NCBI GenBank assembly: GCA_003524845.1
Contig: DQGR01000048.1
Coordinates: 1-8,302 of the forward strand
DNA: 8,302 nt
From: Patescibacteria group bacterium
Lineage (GTDB): Bacteria > Patescibacteriota > Microgenomatia > UBA10105
Direction of reading: 5' to 3'
The notes beneath the pieces are model-generated. The model saw nothing but the letters and a program-made list of their open reading frames with translations. It made no database searches and had not been told where the DNA came from. This document shows, piece after piece, positions 3,394-8,302 of the stretch. The position numbers and the translations under genes are program-made. The stretch's first letter is position 1. Each line of letters opens with the position of its first letter.

Positions 3394-6351
3394 TTATTTT
3401 TCCTGCCGTTTGAGTTCAATTACCTTGGCTTCCAACTGGGTTTTTAGCCGTGTTAAAGCTGTCTCATCGCCGTTTTTTTGGGCCTGGGTAATTTCAGCTG
3501 AGAGCGTTTTTATAGCCCGCCGGAGAATCTGCCGCTTGGTAAGCGCAATGGTTTTCGTAAACTCCTTGCCCACGAGTTCTGCGTTTTCAAACTCCTCAAG
3601 ATTGACGAGCGACAACCGGTCAAACGTGGATTTAAGCTCAGTCGGCATACTGGCAGCAATTTCAGTCAGTTGCAGCACGGCAGTTTGGGATACATGGTCA
3701 ATCATGACCATAAATATTTTCTTCACTACCGGATGCATAAGGTCAGAGGGGTCAATCTCTGCCATCACCATCTCCAATGCCTGAGTCAACTCTGAGTTTT
3801 GCAAGGTAAACGCGAGTAAGTGTTCCTCGAGCAGTTCTTCACGGCTCAAGCGGGTCGGTGCCGGTGCAGCTGACTCAGCGCTTATTTTCCTTCCCTGGGT
3901 ACGTTCATATTTCTCCAGCGCCTGGGAAACCGCGGTTTCCGAAATACCCAATAGATCTGCCAGCTGCTTGCTGTAATGCCCCTGGACAATGCTGTTCGTT
4001 ATCTTAAACAGTACCGGCACAAATTCATCACTAATTTTTTTCTTGCCATACGGATCAGCAATGTCATAACGCTTGGCAGCTGATTCAAGGATAAAATCAT
4101 AGTACGGCACTGCCTGGGCTACCGCCTTTTTCCAGAGTTCGGGATGTTGCCTGGCTGCCTCATCCGGGTCTTTACCCTCCGGGATCGTAACTACCCGGAT
4201 ATCCAGACCGGCTGCCTCAGCAATGCCAATCCCGCGCCGGCTGGCTGCGTCTCCGGCGCTATCCTGATCAAGGGCTAAAGTCACCCGGTCGGTAAAACGC
4301 TTAAGTAAACTTACCTGAGTTTCGGTAAGCGCTGAACCTTTAATTGCTACCACATTGGTAATCCCGGCATGAAATGAGGAGATGACGTCAAATTCACCTT
4401 CCACCACAATTGCATTATTGGCTTTGCGAATCGGTTCTTTCGTAATATCAAGTCCATAGAGCTGTTCACCTTTAATATAAATCGGCGTTTCCGGAGAGTT
4501 GATGTATTTAGCTTCTTTAATTGCCCCGTCAAGCAAGCGGCCGGAAAAGCCCACCGTTTCACCGCGATGGTTTTTGAGGGCAAACATGATCCGGTTGCGA
4601 AACCGGTCATACCAGCTATTTCTCCCGCGCATCACGAGTCCTGCCCGTTCCATCACCTGATAGCGAATCTTTTTTTTAGATAAAAATTTCGCCAGGTTAT
4701 CCCAGGCATTGGGCGCAAACCCAAGACTAAAAGTGGTAATCAGTTCTGGTATGACTCCCCGTTCTTGCAAGTATTCGCGGGCCCGGGCGCCAATCGGGTG
4801 TTTCGTCAGTAAGTAACTATAAAATTCCTGAGTCAACCGGTGCACCATCAGCAGCTGCTCGCGTTCTTTTTCGCGCGTTGATTGCTGCGGTGTAGTTGAA
4901 AGCGTGACTCCGGCGCGCTGGGCCAAGAGTTTCAAAGCCTCGCTAAACTCCATATGCTCGAGCTCCATCATAAACGTGAAGTGGTCGCCGCCCTTGCCGC
5001 AGTTCCCAACTGCAAAATGAGAAACCATGTAAGAATGATCATCGGCAACAGTCAAGTTGTATACTGGGCCTTGATAATTTGTTTTATGAATCGATTCAAT
5101 TGGTAATATCCAATACTCAATTCCCTCCCGGGTATAGTAAACTTCGCCGTATCTTTGCCTTCCCTCTTTTGACCAAAAAATTGTATAAGCGGTTCGATGA
5201 TGCACATCATTTTTGTCAATTTTTGAGTTGTGAATATGTATAGAGGGGAAAAAATTAAGTCGTAAGAGCAGATCTGTTAATTGTTCAATTAAAATCCGGG
5301 AAATACTGGTAATTGAACAGTGAGTGGAACGTGATTTGTTGGCGATAAATGAAGTTCCATCGCCTTTCCAAATTGCCTCTAAAAGAACTTTTAGTTTTTC
5401 TTTCGGAAGTTCCTGAAAGATAAAAGGGATATGTTTGGAAGCGGCGCCTTTTCCGCAAAGATTTTCAAAAATGTTGGCTAATCCTGCGTGACAGGTAGTT
5501 ACCTCAAGTCCGGTTTTTATTCCGGTCCGAATATGAATACTCGCCTGTAACCCAAATATTTTTTCAATCAGTTGTGCAATTTCTTTTGCAAAATCCAGTT
5601 CTCCGCTTCCTAAACTAAATCGAATATATGCGCGGTGGTTGCTGCCTTCTGCAATATAATAACCGATTAATTTAAGAAAGTTTTCGTCAACTGAAACTTT
5701 AGGAAGTTTTTTGGGTACCGGTCCATAATTTGTTTGTTTTGAATAGTACTGAGAAAGATCTATCTCTCTCAAGTCTTGCTCAGTACGTTGAATTGGGTAC
5801 AGTAATACATCTCCGGGTTTTAATTCTCTCGCATTAATTTCTCTTATCGGAAAATATTTTTCTATCTTTCTGTTGTATTTCTGAGCATTCAACTGTCTAA
5901 GTCGCAGGTACTTTCGATATCTTCTTGAGAAATTCTTATATTGTTTCTTTGTGTACGGTGCTCCGCCTAATGTAAGAACGTTATGATCGCTGGTTAGACG
6001 GGTTTTATAACGAAGTTTTTTTGTAACCAGTTCTATTAACTCTCCTTGATAATTGCGCTCAAGAACTCTCTCAATTTTTTTATACCTTCCCTTACCTGAA
6101 ACTACCCAGTGGTTTGTATCCAGTGTTTCAATTGCATGATAACCGAATGGTGTTTTAATAAATTCGCCAGGCGGAAAACAGCCGAAACAGTGCCAGATTT
6201 GCCGGTCAGGTGAAACAATAAACGAAGGGCTGCGTTCAGTGTGAAACGGACATAAGCCTTTAAAATTACGGCCGGCTTTTTTCAAGGTCACCGATTCCCC
6301 GATTAAGTCAACCAGGTTAACGCGCGTTTTGATCTGCTCGAGTTCAGTCAT
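3394..6351 (-). CDS. dnaG: DNA primase DnaG, interrupted in frame by an intein
   Basis: The replicative primase, which makes RNA primers for DnaB-driven replication. The precursor is 985 residues from the ATG at 6351; a TTG at 6387 would add 12 residues. Removing the 393-residue intein (residues 58-450) leaves 592, the normal DnaG size. The N-terminal zinc finger is C-x2-H-x17-C-x2-C (Cys34, His37, Cys55, and after splicing the Cys following the intein). The polymerase core has the basic YDRFRNRIMF motif (about 581-590), then Toprim with EGEFD (Glu652), LALDQDSAGD (Asp695, Asp697) and GKDPDE. The last ~150 residues match the C-terminal helicase-binding region in place and helical character. 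rpoD follows on the same strand; rpsU, often upstream, is absent and a divergent gene lies there. No Shine-Dalgarno sequence is seen. The flanking exteins are visibly more GC-rich than the intein. Confidence 0.97.
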   Translation of the reverse strand: MTELEQIKTRVNLVDLIGESVTLKKAGRNFKGLCPFHTERSPSFIVSPDRQIWHCFGCFPPGEFIKTPFGYHAIETLDTNHWVVSGKGRYKKIERVLERNYQGELIELVTKKLRYKTRLTSDHNVLTLGGAPYTKKQYKNFSRRYRKYLRLRQLNAQKYNRKIEKYFPIREINARELKPGDVLLYPIQRTEQDLREIDLSQYYSKQTNYGPVPKKLPKVSVDENFLKLIGYYIAEGSNHRAYIRFSLGSGELDFAKEIAQLIEKIFGLQASIHIRTGIKTGLEVTTCHAGLANIFENLCGKGAASKHIPFIFQELPKEKLKVLLEAIWKGDGTSFIANKSRSTHCSITSISRILIEQLTDLLLRLNFFPSIHIHNSKIDKNDVHHRTAYTIFWSKEGRQRYGEVYYTREGIEYWILPIESIHKTNYQGPVYNLTVADDHSYMVSHFAVGNCGKGGDHFTFMMELEHMEFSEALKLLAQRAGVTLSTTPQQSTREKEREQLLMVHRLTQEFYSYLLTKHPIGARAREYLQERGVIPELITTFSLGFAPNAWDNLAKFLSKKKIRYQVMERAGLVMRGRNSWYDRFRNRIMFALKNHRGETVGFSGRLLDGAIKEAKYINSPETPIYIKGEQLYGLDITKEPIRKANNAIVVEGEFDVISSFHAGITNVVAIKGSALTETQVSLLKRFTDRVTLALDQDSAGDAASRRGIGIAEAAGLDIRVVTIPEGKDPDEAARQHPELWKKAVAQAVPYYDFILESAAKRYDIADPYGKKKISDEFVPVLFKITNSIVQGHYSKQLADLLGISETAVSQALEKYERTQGRKISAESAAPAPTRLSREELLEEHLLAFTLQNSELTQALEMVMAEIDPSDLMHPVVKKIFMVMIDHVSQTAVLQLTEIAASMPTELKSTFDRLSLVNLEEFENAELVGKEFTKTIALTKRQILRRAIKTLSAEITQAQKNGDETALTRLKTQLEAKVIELKRQEK
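5002..6180 (-). mobile_element. DnaG intein with LAGLIDADG homing endonuclease domain
   Basis: This is a 393-residue in-frame insertion. It begins with Cys1 (block A, CFPPGEFIKTPFG), has block B RLTSDHNVL (Thr63, His66) and the linker ARELKPGDVLLYPI. The endonuclease domain follows: LIGYYIAEGS (block C, acidic Glu178), SKHIPFIF (block D), LLEAIWKGDGTS (block E, Asp274) and LLRLNFFPSIHI (block H). It ends with block F (VYNLTVADDHSYMV) and block G (HFAVGN, then Cys+1). Both endonuclease acidic residues are present, so the homing enzyme may be active. The penultimate residue is Gly392 rather than the usual His. Insertion is between Gly and Cys of the HCFG^CGKGG zinc-finger sequence. One 60-base block inside (5221-5280) is about 32% GC by my count against 50% in an extein block (4621-4680), consistent with separate origin. 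Confidence 0.96.
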
Positions 6352-6422
6352 GCAGCCGTATTGTATACCCCAGCGCTTATTCTGCAAACTAGTGGTACAA
6401 TACCACCGAGCTGCCTGAATTT
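6352..6422. promoter_or_regulatory. Divergent intergenic region between dnaG and the transporter-kinase gene
   Basis: These 71 bases must hold the start signals for both divergent genes. A perfect inverted repeat GTGGTA-CAA-TACCAC occupies 6392-6406, just before the transporter ATG, and could be an operator or a leader hairpin. TACAAT on the plus strand (6396-6401) overlaps it, and TACAAT on the minus strand (6365-6360) lies 8 bases before the dnaG ATG. Neither has a convincing -35. The region is too short for an FMN riboswitch, and none is seen. Confidence 0.4.
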
Positions 6423-7709
6423 ATGAATACCGGACCGCTACTCATTATGCTGGCAGCTGCACTCTGGGCAGTTGATGCGCTGATCCGTACTCCGCTCACC
6501 CAACAAATCCCGGCAGCTGGCATAGTATTTCTTGAACATCTCATTGGGTTTTTAGTGTTAAGTCCGGTTTTTGTCCTGCTTCTTAAAAATATTCCGGCTA
6601 AACTGGCAAATCGCGACTGGCTCAATTTGGTTGCAGTTACCCTAGTCAGCAGCATCGGCGGCACGCTGTTTTTCACCGAAGCGCTTAAACAAAGTTTCAG
6701 TTCCGGCGATTTTGTGACGCCGCTCTTATTGCAAAAAACCCAACCACTGATCGTCATTGCTCTATCGGTACTATTTCTCAAAGAACGGCTCACCCTGCGT
6801 TATCTGTTCTTTACTCCGATTGCCCTCATCGGCAGTTACCTCATGAGCTTTGGCTTGACATCACCGGCATTGACTGTACAGGGAAAAGAACTGGTATTTG
6901 TGCTGGCAATGGGAGCTGCCGCAGGCTGGGGCGCCGGCACAATTTTCAGTAAAAACTTGTTGAAAAAATTGAGTTTTGCCGAAAGCACTGCAATCCGCTT
7001 TTTAGCTGCTATTCCGGCCAGTTTCATAGTCACGTTACTGCTGGGACAAACTATCCCAACAGCTGCGCTAAATTCAGAAACCTTGCTGCGATTTGTCCTG
7101 ATTGCTGTATCAACCGGCGCCGTGGGACTGTTAATTTATTATAAAGGTCTTGCCCGCACCGAGGCAAAAATTTCCACCATCAGCGAACTGACGTTTCCAC
7201 TCGTCAGCATTTTCATTGCCATCACTCCCTTAAACCCATATGGTGCTGCGCAAACCTTGACCGGAGCCAATATCGTCGGCATTGTATTTTTGCTGGCTTC
7301 GGTTTTAATTATCAGTCTTGACTATGCACAAAAAACCGCGAAGTTACTAGTTTCGGGAACCGTAATTCGCGGCAAGGGAGATGGTAAAAAACTTGGTTTC
7401 CCTACAGCCAATATTAAACTAACGCAAACTTTAACCATTTCTTATGGCGTGTACGCGTGTCTGGTAACTGTAAATCACAAAACACATCGCGCCGTATTGC
7501 ACTTCGGCCCGCGCATGGTGTTTGGGGAAAATAAACCGCAGTTTGAAGTACATATCCTGGATTTTAAACGAAATCTGTATGGAAAAGAGCTTACGGTGGA
7601 AATCCGCGATTTTATCCGCGGCACCCAGACTTTCCCTTCCCTATCTCTCATGGTTAAGCGGATTAAAAAAGATGTGAAAAAAGCAAGACGAATGTTGGTG
7701 ATGCAGTAA
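6423..7709 (+). CDS. EamA/DMT-family transporter fused to a riboflavin kinase domain
   Basis: A 428-residue two-domain protein. Residues 1 to about 300 form ten hydrophobic helices (roughly 4-22, 31-54, 67-86, 96-119, 126-145, 155-174, 189-208, 220-240, 250-268, 282-299) in two EamA repeats, with LFLKERLT ending the first and SELTFPLVSIFIAI in the second. Residues 308-425 are a riboflavin kinase domain: SGTVIRGKGDGKKLGFPTAN with the PTAN metal/ATP motif (327-330), YGVYACLV, FGPRMVFGE, and FEVHILDF with the expected catalytic Glu375, then NLYGKEL and a basic helical end. The kinase phosphorylates riboflavin to FMN. The adenylyltransferase half of bifunctional RibF is absent. Some DMT proteins (RibN) import riboflavin, so the fusion suggests uptake with trapping in the membrane. 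The substrate is inferred. No frameshift or internal stop is seen at the junction. Confidence 0.9.
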   Translation: MNTGPLLIMLAAALWAVDALIRTPLTQQIPAAGIVFLEHLIGFLVLSPVFVLLLKNIPAKLANRDWLNLVAVTLVSSIGGTLFFTEALKQSFSSGDFVTPLLLQKTQPLIVIALSVLFLKERLTLRYLFFTPIALIGSYLMSFGLTSPALTVQGKELVFVLAMGAAAGWGAGTIFSKNLLKKLSFAESTAIRFLAAIPASFIVTLLLGQTIPTAALNSETLLRFVLIAVSTGAVGLLIYYKGLARTEAKISTISELTFPLVSIFIAITPLNPYGAAQTLTGANIVGIVFLLASVLIISLDYAQKTAKLLVSGTVIRGKGDGKKLGFPTANIKLTQTLTISYGVYACLVTVNHKTHRAVLHFGPRMVFGENKPQFEVHILDFKRNLYGKELTVEIRDFIRGTQTFPSLSLMVKRIKKDVKKARRMLVMQ

Positions 7710-7710
7710 G

Positions 7711-7752
7711 AATAGCGTTTTTTTATTTTAGAGCCGACAAAAAAACACTATT
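7711..7752. terminator. Long hairpin between convergent genes, likely bidirectional terminator
   Basis: AATAGCGTTTTTTT (7711-7724) and AAAAAAACACTATT (7739-7752) are inverted copies with 14-base arms and one mismatch (a G-U pair on the minus strand), around a 14-base loop. The structure begins two bases after the transporter-kinase stop and overlaps the stop codon of the convergent gene. The T-rich arm and the following TTATTTT give the U-rich feature on the plus strand. The stem is weak in GC, so efficiency is uncertain. Confidence 0.55.
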
Positions 7753-8302
7753 ATTTTCCAAGAGGTTGAATGCTACCGGCTGGACCAACAACCTGATAAT
7801 TGTGTTGCAGAGTAAAATGATTGCCGAAATTACCTGTGTCCAATACATTTCTTAGAACCGCTCCGGTTGTTTCCGAAAAAGATACGAACCGGGCTTGTAG
7901 CACAAATACATCGTTTTGATCTTTTATTAAACCGGTAGTTATATACCAAAGTTCGTCTTGCGGATCGTAGACAATTCCGGTTTCATTGTGTTTCTCTCTT
8001 TTTATAAGTACAGCTCCGCGCCATTTTCGCTCACGATATCCTTGTTCTTCTTTGTTAGTCGGAATACCAACATTGACCTCAGTTATGCGTACTATGTGAT
8101 TTTGGGCTTGACGTGGCTTTTTTTGTACCCACATAGCAAGTTCTTCCCAATCAGTTTGTGCTTCCGGACAATATGGTTGTTCAACTGGAGCACTTGGATT
8201 TCGTGGATCTATGTATTTTGGCCAGAATTCAGTTTTTCTTACTCTTTCAAGAGAATGAATTTTAATCGGTAAAACTTGAGGATTTGATTCTATTTGTAGA
8301 CG
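7751..8302 (-). CDS. Hypothetical protein, N-terminus outside the window
   Basis: The minus-strand frame is open from the window edge (8302) to a TAA at 7753-7751, giving 183 residues without a start. An internal ATG at 8134 exists, but the preceding 56 codons are also open and protein-like, with many Pro, Glu and Trp residues (TEFWPKYIDPRN, then TDWEELAMW), so the gene very probably extends beyond the window. I recognise no family. Visible features: a Pro-rich, charged first third; a middle with alternating strand-like segments (HIVRITEVNVGIP, GAVLIKREKH, ELWYITTGLI, VFVLQARFVSF); and a Gly-rich end (GPAGSIQPLGK). No transmembrane segment is evident in the visible part. It converges on the transporter-kinase gene across a hairpin, so the two are not in one operon. 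Confidence 0.7.
   Translation of the reverse strand, partial: RLQIESNPQVLPIKIHSLERVRKTEFWPKYIDPRNPSAPVEQPYCPEAQTDWEELAMWVQKKPRQAQNHIVRITEVNVGIPTNKEEQGYRERKWRGAVLIKREKHNETGIVYDPQDELWYITTGLIKDQNDVFVLQARFVSFSETTGAVLRNVLDTGNFGNHFTLQHNYQVVGPAGSIQPLGK

Noticed and set aside
2866..3447. 193-residue plus-strand open frame opposite the rpoD start region
   Set aside because: It is antisense to conserved sigma-factor codons; the Ser/Arg-rich translation is what the complement of such a gene gives.
3290..3784. 164-residue plus-strand open frame opposite the end of dnaG
   Set aside because: It is antisense to the DnaG C-terminal domain and the dnaG-rpoD gap, with no recognisable motif.
6150..6210. Possibility that the intein begins at the earlier cysteine (CFGCFPPG) rather than at the one before FPPGEF
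   Set aside because: Only excision starting at the second cysteine rebuilds the standard HCFGCGKGG zinc-finger sequence and the C-x2-C spacing; block A also reads best from CFPPGEF.
6389..6793. 134-residue minus-strand open frame upstream of dnaG, considered as an rpsU-like partner
   Set aside because: It is antisense to the well-supported EamA transporter and shows no resemblance to ribosomal protein S21 or any other family.
7958..8272. 104-residue hydrophobic plus-strand open frame resembling a membrane protein
   Set aside because: The opposite strand is open across the whole stretch to the window edge with better protein character; the hydrophobic look comes from the complement of charged codons.

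Overview
The window looks like a bacterial chromosome fragment. It carries two universal bacterial housekeeping genes, DnaG primase and a full-length primary sigma factor (RpoD/SigA type, with region 1.1 and the regions 2.4 and 4.2 helices), read with the standard genetic code. Compact spacing, 1- and 4-base start/stop overlaps, scarce Shine-Dalgarno sequences, an intein in a replication gene and many small toxin-antitoxin genes would all suit a Patescibacteria/CPR-type or similar streamlined, often uncultured lineage. That assignment is inference; no rRNA or other marker is present to settle it.

Layout. Bases 1-2220 are AT-rich and accessory in character, mostly on the minus strand. They hold the possible end of a plus-strand gene (3-134), a Phd-type antitoxin with a PIN-domain toxin (809 to 145), a second module with a ribbon-helix-helix antitoxin and a PIN toxin (1628 to 988), and a gamma-glutamylcyclotransferase-like gene (2223-1717). 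Bases 2223-6351 are the conserved core, dnaG followed by rpoD on the minus strand, as in the classical macromolecular-synthesis operon but without rpsU upstream. DnaG is interrupted by a 393-residue intein with both splicing and LAGLIDADG endonuclease motifs, placed exactly before the fourth zinc-binding cysteine. Divergently, 6423-7709 (+) encodes a ten-helix EamA/DMT transporter fused in one frame to a riboflavin kinase domain. A long hairpin separates it from a convergent unrecognised gene (7751 to beyond 8302, minus), open through the window edge.

Most notable signals. (1) The transporter-riboflavin kinase fusion suggests uptake coupled to trapping of riboflavin as FMN. (2) The intein makes the primase zinc finger depend on splicing and has Gly rather than His before its terminal Asn. 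(3) The last codons of rpoD recur as a direct repeat at 859-888; every difference is synonymous in the rpoD frame and a stop codon follows in the same place. This marks either a remnant sigma-factor tail or the far boundary of a ~1.37-kb insertion into the 3' end of rpoD carrying the cyclotransferase-like gene and the second toxin-antitoxin pair. (4) A consensus TTGACA-17-TATAAT promoter has a 17-base palindrome filling its spacer and -10 region and sits almost on the antitoxin start codon, pointing to autorepression and a leaderless or near-leaderless transcript.
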